DNA of 64,000 bases. Source: Phaeobacter sp. 11ANDIMAR09 (GTDB taxonomy: Bacteria; Pseudomonadota; Alphaproteobacteria; Rhodobacterales; Rhodobacteraceae). Position 1 is the first letter of the stretch; the number at the start of each line of letters is the position of its first letter. The DNA lies in assembly GCF_001294455.1 (NCBI RefSeq), contig NZ_LIKT01000003.1, forward strand, positions 186,001-250,000, in the 5' to 3' direction. Made by a program: the position numbers and the translations under genes. Positions 48,575 to 57,281 of the stretch are shown one piece after another. A model generated the notes under the pieces. It had not been told where the DNA came from. It was given only the letters and a program-made list of their open reading frames with translations, and searched no databases.

Positions 48575-49195
48575 TTAGTTTTTGGCGTAGAATTCGACGA
48601 CCAGATTTGGTTCCATAACAACTGGGTAAGGCACATCGGCCAGACCAGGCGCACGCACAAAGGTGGCTGTCATTTTGGAGTGGTCAGCTTCGATGTAGTC
48701 AGGCACATCGCGCTCGGCCAGAGCAACGGCTTCCAGCAGAACTGCCAGCTGCTTGGATTTGTCACGAACAGCGATAACATCACCCTCTTTCACACGGTAG
48801 GACGCGATGTTAACGCGCTTGCCGTTGACGGTGACGTGGCCGTGGTTCACAAACTGACGTGCCGCAAAGATGGTTGGCACGAACTTGGCGCGGTAAACAA
48901 CAGCGTCCAGGCGGCGCTCCAGCAGACCGATCAGGTTTTCACCGGTGTCGCCTTTGACACGCTCAGCTTCGGCGTAAACGCGACGGAACTGCTTTTCGGT
49001 GATGTCGCCGTAGTAGCCTTTCAGCTTTTGCTTGGCGCGCAGCTGAATGCCGAAATCGGACAGTTTGCCCTTGCGGCGCTGACCGTGCTGGCCGGGGCCA
49101 TATTCACGACGGTTCACGGGGGACTTAGGACGACCCCAGATGTTTTCGCCCATACGGCGGTCAATTTTGTACTTGGCAGCTGTGCGTTTGGTCAC
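48575..49195 (-). CDS. rpsD: 30S ribosomal protein S4
   Basis: A 206-residue ribosomal protein, normal length for alphaproteobacteria. It starts [15 protein letters not shown], has the S4 RNA-binding domain [22 protein letters not shown] and ends [14 protein letters not shown]. It binds 16S rRNA early in 30S assembly and often represses its own operon. It is a single gene here, as in Rhodobacteraceae, outside the main ribosomal protein operons. GGAGAACAGCC precedes the ATG. Confidence 0.98.
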   Translation of the reverse strand: MTKRTAAKYKIDRRMGENIWGRPKSPVNRREYGPGQHGQRRKGKLSDFGIQLRAKQKLKGYYGDITEKQFRRVYAEAERVKGDTGENLIGLLERRLDAVVYRAKFVPTIFAARQFVNHGHVTVNGKRVNIASYRVKEGDVIAVRDKSKQLAVLLEAVALAERDVPDYIEADHSKMTATFVRAPGLADVPYPVVMEPNLVVEFYAKN

Positions 49196-49401
49196 GGCTG
49201 TTCTCCTTCGTTATAGTCGCAGCCCAGAAAGGCCGCTATGAAGGGCGTTGTCCTCTTAGGGTTGGATCAATGATCCGCGCCTATGACAGGAATCCCCTTG
49301 CGGGGCCCACCAACACCAATGAAGTGGCGCTTATATGCGCAAAGGCAGCAGAGTCAACACTGCCGCCTTTGGTTTTTCATCCGCTTTTTGATTTTTGCGC
49401 C

Positions 49402-50475
49402 CTAGGCGGCCTCATGCATCAAAATGGCCGCTTCCGAGCTGCTGAGATTGCGGCGCGCATAGGCCCCATAGCTCATTGGATCATGCTCGACCTGCGGCAG
49501 CAAACCGCCCAACCTGATGCGGTCTTCCGCATCCAGCGCCGACATTGCAGCGCTGGCGGGGTGAAAGCTCTCGCTCTCAACCCCATTGGCCCAAAGCACC
49601 TGATGGCTGTCCAGCAACAGATGAATATAGGTGACTTCCCGAACGGCGCTGTCCACGGCAATCGTGCGCCCATTGATCAGATCTCTGGCAGCCACCAGAA
49701 CCTCATCGGTATTGAACAGGGCCTGGACCTGACGCCCCCGCAGCAACATGCGATGTTCGGGCGAAACCAGCAGCTCTTTTTCTGGCCGGTCAATGCCCAG
49801 CGCGCCGGCGCGAATGCGTACGGGCCGCAGTTTTGGAACCACAAACAGCCGCGCCCCGCTGATCCGGCGCGCTCCGATCCACTGGACCTCCTGCGCGCCG
49901 CTGTCGCGGGTTTGCACCTTGTCGCCTTCGTGCAGATCCTCTATCCGGCGCGGCCCGTTGGGGGTGGCAATCTGAGTGCCGGGCGTAAAACAAATCACAC
50001 CACTGCCGGGTTGGCCTGGCATGGTATCCGCAGGGCAGCCAATACTGCCCAATGAGTGATGCACCACCCAGAGATCCGTGCCCTTTGGCGGGATCTCATT
50101 CACGAACATCAGCAAAGGCCGCGTCGTGTCGCTGACCTCGATCAGGGTGACGGTGTAGCTCTGCACCCCATTTGTCACCACAAAACTCTTGTCCAAAAGC
50201 GGATCTTCTACGGTGACATCCTGCAGGTCCGTACGATTTTGCACCGCCGCCCCGACCAGTCTGCGCACCGAGCGCGCAGCCCGCCGCCTCAGATCCGTTT
50301 CTCCATTCGCCATACCCAAGCGCAACAGTTCAGCCGGGCCATCAACCCGCACTGCTTCACCTTGCCACGACCACGCGGCCCCGACATCGATTGACTCGAC
50401 CGGTGCGGCCCAAAGACCGTCTACTTCTGTTTGCGACCAAGAAATGACGAACGTGCCCTGAAAGCCCGTTTTCAT
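49402..50475 (-). CDS. Hint-domain protein (Hedgehog/intein type)
   Basis: A 357-residue protein. Residues 1-160 are a non-recognised beta-rich N-terminal part; the Hint domain begins at about 161 with VICFTPGTQIATPNG, where Cys162 would be the splicing or autoprocessing nucleophile, followed by IEDLHEGDKVQTRDSG and a late LLLDSHQVLWANGVESE. Roseobacters carry many such stand-alone Hint proteins; a terminal cleavage role is likely, but they do not interrupt a host protein. No signal peptide. Its function is unknown. Confidence 0.85.
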   Translation of the reverse strand: MKTGFQGTFVISWSQTEVDGLWAAPVESIDVGAAWSWQGEAVRVDGPAELLRLGMANGETDLRRRAARSVRRLVGAAVQNRTDLQDVTVEDPLLDKSFVVTNGVQSYTVTLIEVSDTTRPLLMFVNEIPPKGTDLWVVHHSLGSIGCPADTMPGQPGSGVICFTPGTQIATPNGPRRIEDLHEGDKVQTRDSGAQEVQWIGARRISGARLFVVPKLRPVRIRAGALGIDRPEKELLVSPEHRMLLRGRQVQALFNTDEVLVAARDLINGRTIAVDSAVREVTYIHLLLDSHQVLWANGVESESFHPASAAMSALDAEDRIRLGGLLPQVEHDPMSYGAYARRNLSSSEAAILMHEAA

Positions 50476-50584
50476 CTGCCTGTGTGCCTGCTCTTATTTT
50501 TTTATTAACCAAAACTTAACAAAATCGCCTGGTCAGATAAAGAACAAAGTCACCGCAAGTCCTGCCCTCGCATGGGGTGTGTTT

Positions 50585-51511
50585 TCAAAACCTCAATTGC
50601 AGCTGCAAAGACCCCGTCAACTGGCCCTCGCTTTGGCTGGAGAATTCTTTTCCAAGATAGGTAAGCCCGTAGAAAGCAGTGGTACGCTGCCCCTGCCAGT
50701 GCAGTCCCAAACGGGCTCTTTGGCGAGTATTTTCCAGGGAGTATCCGCTGCTGTCGGGCAGAAAAACCGAATTTGAAACATAGGCGATATCCGCCCCCGC
50801 TGTCAGCGTCAGCCCCTGCGCTTCTCCCTTTGCAGTGCGATAGCGCTGGCCTGTGATGCTCTCGCGCACCAAAAATCCCTGGGACAATTGGCCGTAGGAA
50901 AAGTCCACCCCGGCGCGCATATAGGTCTCGTCCCCGGCGCGTGCCTCGACAAAGGGACGCAGGGCGGCACGGTCAGACAGCGGCAATTGCCGCCCGATTT
51001 CCGCAGACAGTACCGGTCTGAAGCTGTTGCCGATTTGGCCATTCAGAACTGCGTCCGAGGGCTCTGGCGCGCCAGCCAGATCATGTAACCAGCCCTGTAT
51101 CTCGTCCAATTGCGTCTGAGGCCCCAGCATGGTCACACCACCGCCCAGTGCGATCTCGGTGCCGTTTCGCTGCACGTGGCTGTTCAACTCGACCGTCAAG
51201 GCGCCAACCCAGGGGCGATCTGCCGGGTTTAGCTGAGTCAGGTCTGAGGGCGCGATGATCTGGCCTTGGATGCGCAGTTCCAGCAATTCTCCAAAGGTCG
51301 CGGGGGCTTGTCCCTGCCAGTCCTGCCCATAGATCCGCGAAGAGGTCAGCGACCCAGTGCGCCAGCGATCCTTGCCGTCGCCCAACAGGTCATTGGAAAA
51401 CACCAACCCATAACCGATCCTGTGGCGAGCGCTCTCCTGCTCCAGGGGCTCAGCGCTTGCCTGCAGAGCAAGGCAAAAAGAAAGAGCCATGACGGCCAGC
51501 TGTCGATACAT
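50585..51511 (-). CDS. LpxR-like outer-membrane lipid A deacylase family protein
   Basis: A 308-residue beta-barrel protein with a signal peptide (LAVMALSFCLALQASA). The LpxR/DUF2219 pattern SNDLLGDGKDRWRTGS (residues 39-54) includes the Asn, Asp and Asp-Arg positions that build the calcium-binding active site in LpxR. The remainder alternates short amphipathic strands and ends QLQLRF, with the C-terminal Phe typical of outer-membrane proteins. LpxR removes the 3'-acyloxyacyl group of lipid A; activity here is inferred. Confidence 0.85.
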   Translation of the reverse strand: MYRQLAVMALSFCLALQASAEPLEQESARHRIGYGLVFSNDLLGDGKDRWRTGSLTSSRIYGQDWQGQAPATFGELLELRIQGQIIAPSDLTQLNPADRPWVGALTVELNSHVQRNGTEIALGGGVTMLGPQTQLDEIQGWLHDLAGAPEPSDAVLNGQIGNSFRPVLSAEIGRQLPLSDRAALRPFVEARAGDETYMRAGVDFSYGQLSQGFLVRESITGQRYRTAKGEAQGLTLTAGADIAYVSNSVFLPDSSGYSLENTRQRARLGLHWQGQRTTAFYGLTYLGKEFSSQSEGQLTGSLQLQLRF

Positions 51512-51932
51512 CTATTTCATCCTGCTTAATGCGCCCAGTTCTGCCAGGTTTACCCAAATGCCAGCGCCAGTGGCGGATCATGCAGGTGGGTCGGCACAAT
51601 GGTTAATACCGCAGTAACACTCTCGCAGATCGGCGCACTAGTGCAGCAGAGCCACAGATATTGGATATGGCCGAACCTCTTGCCCGCCGAGCGCCACAGT
51701 CCTGCCACAGTTGCAGGATCTGACAGCCCCTCCACCGACAAACCCTATGGGAAACGCCCTCCAGGACGCTGCGCCCGGCCTTGGGCGCTCCAAAATCCTT
51801 GCCACAATTGTCCTGTCTTTTATGAAAAAATTACAGCCTTGCTTGGATTCGAATATGACAAAACCGCAAACAGCGCTAGCCCAGGCACAGCGTTGCCCGC
51901 GGCTAACATAGTCGACTGGTTTCTTAGCGCCG
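51512..51932. other. 421-base intergenic region, no gene seen
   Basis: Between the LpxR-like gene and the TetR gene, both on the minus strand. Open frames here lack protein-like character and ribosome sites. The region must hold the LpxR gene promoter, but no clear -35/-10 pair was found. Confidence 0.5.
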
Positions 51933-52568
51933 TTACGCCTGCTCGAGACGCAGACCGATGATGGTGCCAACAAATTCAAGACCGATCTGCGACAACTCCC
52001 CAGCCGCAAAGGCCTCGGGTAGCGCGCCACCCTCCATCCACAATCCGTCGATCAACGCGTTGCAGGCAGTGGCCAACTGATACAGACGGGCCGGGTTTGC
52101 TGGCCTACCGGCTTCCTCCAAAGTTGCGCGGATCAAATCCTGCAGCTGATCACGAAAGTGGAGATAGGTGCGGGCATGAGTTTCCTTCATCTGCGCATCA
52201 TGCTGCACCTTGTTGAGAAACCCAGCCCAAAGCGCGATCGAATGCGGATCCACCACCGGCGGCATCAGAGCGGACTGCACAAAGACCCTCAACCGATCCC
52301 GCGCAGATCCTTTGACCTCTGCCACAGGCGCAAAGGTCAGGTTTGCCATTTGTGTCATGTGGTGATCAAAAGCGGCTGTGATCAGATCCTCTTTTGAAGA
52401 GAAATAATGCCTGATCAAGCCCTGCGTCACCTCGGCACGCTCGGCGATGCCGCGCACGGTTGCCCCCTGAACACCTTTTTCTGCAACCAACTGCAGCGTG
52501 GCTTCGATCAGGGCCGCTTTGCGTTGCTCAGCCCCTTCACGCGTGAATTTTCGGCGGTCATCGCTCAT
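51933..52568 (-). CDS. TetR family regulator (BetI-like)
   Basis: A 211-residue repressor. The N-terminal helix-turn-helix is clear (ATVRGIAERAEVTQGLIRHYFSSKEDLI), and the C-terminal ligand domain resembles BetI (LWAGFLNKVQHDAQMK, WMEGG). BetI controls choline-glycine betaine genes, but none are nearby, so the ligand is unknown. ATG 52568 is chosen because the DNA-binding domain starts about 15 residues later; the frame's far upstream ATG adds a Cys-rich 54-residue leader. The gene is 241 bases downstream of the BufC-like gene on the same strand and could regulate that cluster. Confidence 0.9.
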   Translation of the reverse strand: MSDDRRKFTREGAEQRKAALIEATLQLVAEKGVQGATVRGIAERAEVTQGLIRHYFSSKEDLITAAFDHHMTQMANLTFAPVAEVKGSARDRLRVFVQSALMPPVVDPHSIALWAGFLNKVQHDAQMKETHARTYLHFRDQLQDLIRATLEEAGRPANPARLYQLATACNALIDGLWMEGGALPEAFAAGELSQIGLEFVGTIIGLRLEQA

Positions 52569-52809
52569 CCCTGCCCTCACATCGGCTTGCTTCAAGTCTG
52601 TCAGGCGCAGATCTGGCACGGCGCCCTGTCTCCCAATACCTAAGGCCGGGCAAAGATGCCAACAATTGCCTCGCTCACGCAACAACGCGCAGGGCACTCT
52701 GCGGCAGGGGACAGGCAAGCCCTGTGACAATCCCCCTCGGTCACCACCTCCACGGTATCAGCCAGGCCTGGAGATCATGCACTGCGAGCTTCAGCTCTTT
52801 GCTTCTACC

Positions 52810-53649
52810 TCACCGGGTTGCCGTCTGAACCAGTTGAGTTGGACGACCGTCGAGAAAGAAGCCCGCTTTGATCCAGCCTTCCCGGATCTCTGCGGCGTCC
52901 TGCCAGGCCTCTTCGACATAGGCGCGCGGTTGCTGAAGTTGCTGCGCCACCACGCCCAGCGCCGCCTGAACGGTCCTGCCGCGGCACATTTCCTGCACAA
53001 AGAGGAAATGGGGCAAGCTGAGCGGGATGGTATGGGTGACATAGTCCTTGCGTAAAACCGCCAGATAGACCTGTTCACGTTCTGGCGGGGAGGGGGACAG
53101 ATCTTGTCTAACCGCATGGTAGTAGCCTCCCACCGCAAACCCATAGGCCGCGACCGAAAGGCTGGGCTGCGGACGCAGCGCAGTATCAGGGGTTGTCAGC
53201 CCGGCCAGCTGCAAGTCTTCTGCTCCGGGGCAATCAAACGTGGAAAACACCTGCCGCTCAAACCGGGCCAGGTCGATGATAAAATCCACCCAGGGCTCAG
53301 GCTCTGACGCCTTCAAATCAGGGCGGTTTGCCTGCAGATAACCCGCGAACCGACGCCCCAGATCGTACAGCGTATAGCTTTCCGGAGGCGCCTGCCGGAT
53401 GTAATCGGCAACAAAATCGTTGAACAATCCTTCGCCCAAAGCATAGCTCAGCGCCGGGAATTGATCGCGCATACAGGCTGCAATGCGCAGGCTATAGCTG
53501 TTTTGGTAGATCGACAGCGCCGCAACGGGCGTAAGCCTAGAGGTGGCCCGCACCCGGCTTTCAATCTCCTGGCGTTGCGTCCCCTGCGGATCCACCAGGG
53601 CCGCCTGCATCCATTGCTGCAGCTCTAACAATTCTGGCGGCGCGCTCAC
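52810..53649 (-). CDS. BufC/HvfC-like partner protein of the MNIO enzyme (DUF2063)
   Basis: A 279-residue protein with an N-terminal DUF2063 domain (about residues 7-95: LQQWMQAALVD, RLTPVAALSIYQNSY, FPALSYALGEGLF) and a C-terminal winged-helix-like part (FVQEMCRGRTVQAAL). In bufferin and HvfABC-type clusters this protein forms a complex with the MNIO enzyme and recruits the precursor by its leader. Its start overlaps the stop of the MNIO gene by four bases, a sign of coupled synthesis. It is the last gene of the operon and no DoxX-type membrane partner follows. Confidence 0.9.
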   Translation of the reverse strand: MSAPPELLELQQWMQAALVDPQGTQRQEIESRVRATSRLTPVAALSIYQNSYSLRIAACMRDQFPALSYALGEGLFNDFVADYIRQAPPESYTLYDLGRRFAGYLQANRPDLKASEPEPWVDFIIDLARFERQVFSTFDCPGAEDLQLAGLTTPDTALRPQPSLSVAAYGFAVGGYYHAVRQDLSPSPPEREQVYLAVLRKDYVTHTIPLSLPHFLFVQEMCRGRTVQAALGVVAQQLQQPRAYVEEAWQDAAEIREGWIKAGFFLDGRPTQLVQTATR

Positions 53650-54599
53650 CCCTTCTTCATCTCTGCGGCGCCTGCCATAACATCCGGCACCATGAAATTT
53701 ACCGGATTAGAAATGGCCAGTGGTACCGGATCCGGTGTCAGCCTGTTCACCAACTCAGACAGGCCGCCCTTCATATAGGCCTTGGACTTCAACAGCTCCG
53801 CATGACAATCCTCAAACGAGGGGATATTCCCGTCCCATTCCAACAGGGTGGCCGCCCCCTTGCTGCGCGTCCAGGCCAAGGCAAAAAGCGCCCAGACCTC
53901 GGGCCGGACCGGCTGGTCATGGGTATCGATCAGATGGGTGCCACAATCCGTATGCCCCGCCAGATGCATCTGCACCACACGGTTCCATGGAAAGCTGTCA
54001 AAATAGTCAGCAGGATCACTGTCTGCATTGAAACAGCTGACATACACATTGTTTACATCCAAGAGTAACCCACAGCCCGTGCGCGCGCACAGGGCACGCA
54101 GAAAGTCTGGTTCCGAAAGGGTATTGGCGCGAAAATCCAGATAGGTAGAGGGGTTTTCCAGGATCAGCGGGCGATCCAGAACCTCCTGCACCCGATGTAC
54201 GCGGGCCGCGATGTGATCAAGCGTGGCTTCGGTCAGGGGCACCGGCAACAGATCATGCGAGTTCACCCCCATGACCCCGGTCCAGCACAAATGATCGCTG
54301 ATCCATTGCGGCTGCACCTCCTGCGCCAGGCGTTTCAGGCGATGCAGGTAGTCCATATTCAAAGGGTCACTGCTGCCAATGGACAGGGACACCCCGTGCA
54401 GCACAACCGGGTAACGTTCGGCCACTTTGCGGATCACCTGGCGCGGGCGGCCGCCGGAATCCATGAAGTTCTCCGAGATCGCTTCGAACCAATCCACATC
54501 CGGCCAGCTGCTCAGTATGTGGTCAAAATGACTGTTGCGCAGCCCCAAACCAAGGCCAAGCCTTGGCAGTGCGGATATGTCCCCTGGTTGCGGTGTCAC
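53646..54599 (-). CDS. MNIO family enzyme (DUF692, BufB-like) that modifies cysteines
   Basis: A 317-residue TIM-barrel oxidative enzyme with two or three iron ions. Conserved metal-site motifs: FEAISENF, VVLHGVSLSIG, WISDHLCW, LILENPSTYL, LLLDVNNVYV, QMHLAGHTD, IDTHDQPV and EWDGNIPSF. MNIO enzymes turn peptide cysteines into oxazolone/thioamide, thiooxazole or other groups. I chose the GTG at 54599, whose GTGA overlaps the precursor stop; the frame's ATG further upstream lies inside the precursor gene. Product class is inferred from precursor and BufC partner. Confidence 0.93.
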   Translation of the reverse strand: MTPQPGDISALPRLGLGLGLRNSHFDHILSSWPDVDWFEAISENFMDSGGRPRQVIRKVAERYPVVLHGVSLSIGSSDPLNMDYLHRLKRLAQEVQPQWISDHLCWTGVMGVNSHDLLPVPLTEATLDHIAARVHRVQEVLDRPLILENPSTYLDFRANTLSEPDFLRALCARTGCGLLLDVNNVYVSCFNADSDPADYFDSFPWNRVVQMHLAGHTDCGTHLIDTHDQPVRPEVWALFALAWTRSKGAATLLEWDGNIPSFEDCHAELLKSKAYMKGGLSELVNRLTPDPVPLAISNPVNFMVPDVMAGAAEMKKG

Positions 54600-55207
54600 G
54601 AGCAACTGCCCCCGCCCGACAGCCCGCTGGCGCCACAGGCTGCAAAACTGTTGCAGTTCTCCGTGATCCAATGGGCTGTTGGGCCTGTCTCGCGAAAGGG
54701 GGCTGGGGCCTGGCCCGGCGTTTTGCCCGCATGTTTTTCCGCATAGGCCGCCTCAAACACCTGGCGAGCGCGCCCCCAAACGCTCATGCCTTTGTGATCA
54801 CCGTCGGTGATAAAGCGTTCGGCATTGATCGGCGTGGCACAGGATCCCATCGAGCGGCATTCGTTCTGGCCCGGCTGATCCATATCCGGCCCCCAACCAT
54901 AAAGGCCGCAGCCTCCCTGATTGGCGCAGTTGTTGTTGGTGTGACAGGAATGTATTTCGGTGGTGGCGCAATACCCCTGCCCGGCACAGCTGTTTGGATT
55001 GTTGCCATTGGGACCATGCACGCCATAGCGGTCCTGCCCCTTGCAGGAGTTCAACCCCAGACAGGCATGTAATTCAGCGCCCGTGGGCAGCTCCATCGGC
55101 CCCCCGGTCTTGCCATAGGGGGTGTCTTTCCAATTGAAGGGCGGCGGCGCAACAGGGGGCAATTCAGCCTGTGTTTCTGCGGGCATGCGGGACGTGGTAT
55201 CAGACAT
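54596..55207 (-). CDS. cysteine-rich RiPP precursor with repeated CX5C pairs
   Basis: A 203-residue precursor. Its 12 cysteines are at 49, 55, 74, 80, 88, 94, 100, 117, 123, 185, 191 and 202; they make six pairs spaced CX5C (CLGLNSC, CAGQGYC, CHTNNNC, CANQGGC, CRSMGSC, CNSFAAC). The first 45 residues are polar with a proline patch and would be the leader; no signal peptide is seen. AAAGGAC precedes ATG 55207. The MNIO gene overlaps its stop by 4 bases. SCAGQ resembles bufferin precursors, but the spacing and length differ from DUF2282. Function of the product is inferred: copper or metal binding. Confidence 0.85.
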   Translation of the reverse strand: MSDTTSRMPAETQAELPPVAPPPFNWKDTPYGKTGGPMELPTGAELHACLGLNSCKGQDRYGVHGPNGNNPNSCAGQGYCATTEIHSCHTNNNCANQGGCGLYGWGPDMDQPGQNECRSMGSCATPINAERFITDGDHKGMSVWGRARQVFEAAYAEKHAGKTPGQAPAPFRETGPTAHWITENCNSFAACGASGLSGGGSCS

Positions 55208-55292
55208 TGGTTTTGTCCTTTCGGGCGTCTTCAAGTGGCGTGGTGGCCAAGGTGTTTGCAATCTATTCAGACCTGGGTGCGCGTGCTCTTTG

Positions 55293-57116
55293 CTAAGAGT
55301 TCGACCAATACTGGCTGACATCCGGCAGATGCATGCCCTCACCATCTGATGCTGTCTTATTGACAGTCAGCGCCACCAAGGGCGCGACAGAAGCGTTCAG
55401 CCCGCTGTCTCCCGCTGTCGCCAATAGCGCTTCAGCTCCGAGTTGCTTGAGCCTGCCAAAGGCCCCGTCGCGTGACCCCAGCCCCTGCCCCTCGGGGCCA
55501 AAGCCTGCGTTGTCAAAACTTGGGGCCAGAGCGATGGTTGACCCATCTTTCAGCGTCACCTGCCGAGCGCGCATCAAGGCAATGAATTTGTCCAGAATCC
55601 AGATCATCGAACGATGCAGAGCAATGTTGAAAAAGTACTTTTGATACGGGACGGTACCGTCTTTTGTCACCTTATCTGCCCCGGCTTTCGCCGGGTCCAC
55701 ATAGGTCGGTTCGATCTTGTAGATCGTCTCCGTCAGGATCAGCATGTATTGAAACAATCCACTGCAAAAATCGTTCAATGCAGTCGCCACTGGATCATGG
55801 GCATAAAGCGCCCGGGTTGGATTGGCAGGGTAGTCGAATAGCAAACCCTCGGCCTTGAGCGCGCCCGAGGTCCATTTGTTTGCCTTGCCCTTTACGGCTT
55901 CACCCAGCCATTGGCGGTCAATCTGGCTTTCCATCCAGGGCGGCAGGCTTTCCAAGCTCTGGGAAAACTCCTCGAACTGCATCTGCAACTCCAGGAATTT
56001 GTCAAAATGGCTGTGCTCTGCCTCTGAATTTGGATCATCCCAGATTGCCTCCGCGCCGCCGGATTTGGCCGAATAGCCCTCGCCCTGCTCGCAGATGGTT
56101 TCCAGGGCCAGCATGACATCCTTGCGGCTGGAGATGGCCATCAATTCAAAGGCGCCGGTAACCTCATGCCCTCTATGATCTTCGACCGGCCGCAGGGGCG
56201 CATCCGAGCTGCCCTCTGCATCGGCATAAACTGCGACTTCGGCCGCCCCCGGCAGCCCTATTGCCGGACATCCAGACCCGCCCCCCAAAGACGAAGGCGC
56301 CGGTTTTGACTTATCAAAAGCCTTGGCAGGATATATCGTGTCAATATTGTTTGGGGCATAATTATAGGGCTGAATTTGCTGCTTTGGGTTGCCGGCCTGG
56401 AAATCTTCGTCAGTGAAATGCGCCGAAGCTATGATGCAGCGAATAAATGAGTAGAACTGGCCAATAGAGTTCCAGTTCTGATCCATTGGCCATCCATGCT
56501 GGTTGAGAAAAGCCATCGCCTCCTCAGAGGGGAGATCAGCCAGATAGGCCATCAGCTCCGGCAGATCCTCAATCGGAATCTCGCTAAAGAACGGGTTATG
56601 CGGATACTCGATCTGCAAAAAATGCCACAGCTGATCGGAACAGAGGGGCCGCAGAGGGATCCCGCCCTTGACCTGTGGGTCTGGCCCCTCTGGCACCACG
56701 GGGTTGTGATGCGGCAGCAAGGCAGGATAGCTTTGGGGGGCGGCCTGATAGAGTTTTGGCGGCTCCCCTGTCAGAGCAAAATAGATATTGCTGGACAAAG
56801 ACATGTGCAGCATCTCTTCGACTGCAACCGACATGATGACTCCGCCCGCCTCATTGGCAAAGATCTGTTCGGCATTCAGATTGGCGTCCTGCAGCTTGGT
56901 ACGATTGATCGAATAATAGCTGTAAAGATAGAGCGGGATTGTTGCCAGTTCGACCTGAATCGCCGCCTGCAAATCCGCGACCAAGCGCGCTTTTAAACTG
57001 GTTTTGTCCCCTAGCAGCCCAGCATTGATAATGGTGACCATCATAACTTCTGCTGGGGATAAATCGAAGGCCTCACGCACATTCAACACGTGTTTCAAAT
57101 TCGCGTCCACGTCCAT
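55293..57116 (-). CDS. ferritin-like domain protein (VioB/RebD-related fold)
   Basis: A 607-residue protein. The N-terminal half (about 45-240) is a ferritin-like four-helix domain of the type found in VioB: AAIQVELATIPLYLYSYYSI with Glu56, and VAVEEMLHMSLSSN with the Glu-Glu-x-x-His at 100-104, a diiron or heme-related site. The remaining 360 residues contain TRALYAHDPVATALND, a helical region and a Ser/Ala-rich end. Related proteins are iminophenyl-pyruvate dimer synthases; no violacein genes are present, so the reaction is unknown. A GGGG ribosome site precedes ATG 57116. It lies 85 bases upstream of the precursor. Confidence 0.82.
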   Translation of the reverse strand: MDVDANLKHVLNVREAFDLSPAEVMMVTIINAGLLGDKTSLKARLVADLQAAIQVELATIPLYLYSYYSINRTKLQDANLNAEQIFANEAGGVIMSVAVEEMLHMSLSSNIYFALTGEPPKLYQAAPQSYPALLPHHNPVVPEGPDPQVKGGIPLRPLCSDQLWHFLQIEYPHNPFFSEIPIEDLPELMAYLADLPSEEAMAFLNQHGWPMDQNWNSIGQFYSFIRCIIASAHFTDEDFQAGNPKQQIQPYNYAPNNIDTIYPAKAFDKSKPAPSSLGGGSGCPAIGLPGAAEVAVYADAEGSSDAPLRPVEDHRGHEVTGAFELMAISSRKDVMLALETICEQGEGYSAKSGGAEAIWDDPNSEAEHSHFDKFLELQMQFEEFSQSLESLPPWMESQIDRQWLGEAVKGKANKWTSGALKAEGLLFDYPANPTRALYAHDPVATALNDFCSGLFQYMLILTETIYKIEPTYVDPAKAGADKVTKDGTVPYQKYFFNIALHRSMIWILDKFIALMRARQVTLKDGSTIALAPSFDNAGFGPEGQGLGSRDGAFGRLKQLGAEALLATAGDSGLNASVAPLVALTVNKTASDGEGMHLPDVSQYWSNS

Positions 57117-57223
57117 TTAGCTACCCCAACTGATCAAAATACTTGGTACTGGCACCCCACATTTCCACCCTAAGGAGATTCAGTCAAATAGTTTCACTCC
57201 CCTTAAGGCTGCATTCCTTCAAC

Positions 57224-57252
57224 GAGACTGAATATTGCGGCTTTGCAGTCTC
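57224..57252. repeat. inverted repeat in the gap before the ferritin-like gene
   Basis: gagactg (57224-57230) and cagtctc (57246-57252) are perfect complements with 15 bases between. It sits 30 bases after the GST-like stop. It may be a weak terminator or an operator for the ferritin-like gene; no T-run follows. Confidence 0.4.
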
Positions 57253-57281
57253 GACGGCTGGCGCTCATTGCTCCTGCCGGA

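Noticed and set aside
49402-50475. Intein inserted in a host gene
   Set aside because: No host protein flanks the Hint domain and the domain sits near the C-terminus, so it is a stand-alone Hint protein.
51638-52030. 130-codon minus-strand frame over the TetR gene end and the intergenic region
   Set aside because: Overlaps the certain TetR gene; the peptide is Arg/Cys/Ser-rich without protein-like pattern.
54596-54671. Longer MNIO start at ATG 54671
   Set aside because: It would overlap the precursor by 76 bases and add 24 residues absent from MNIO proteins; the GTG at 54599 with a GTGA overlap fits better.
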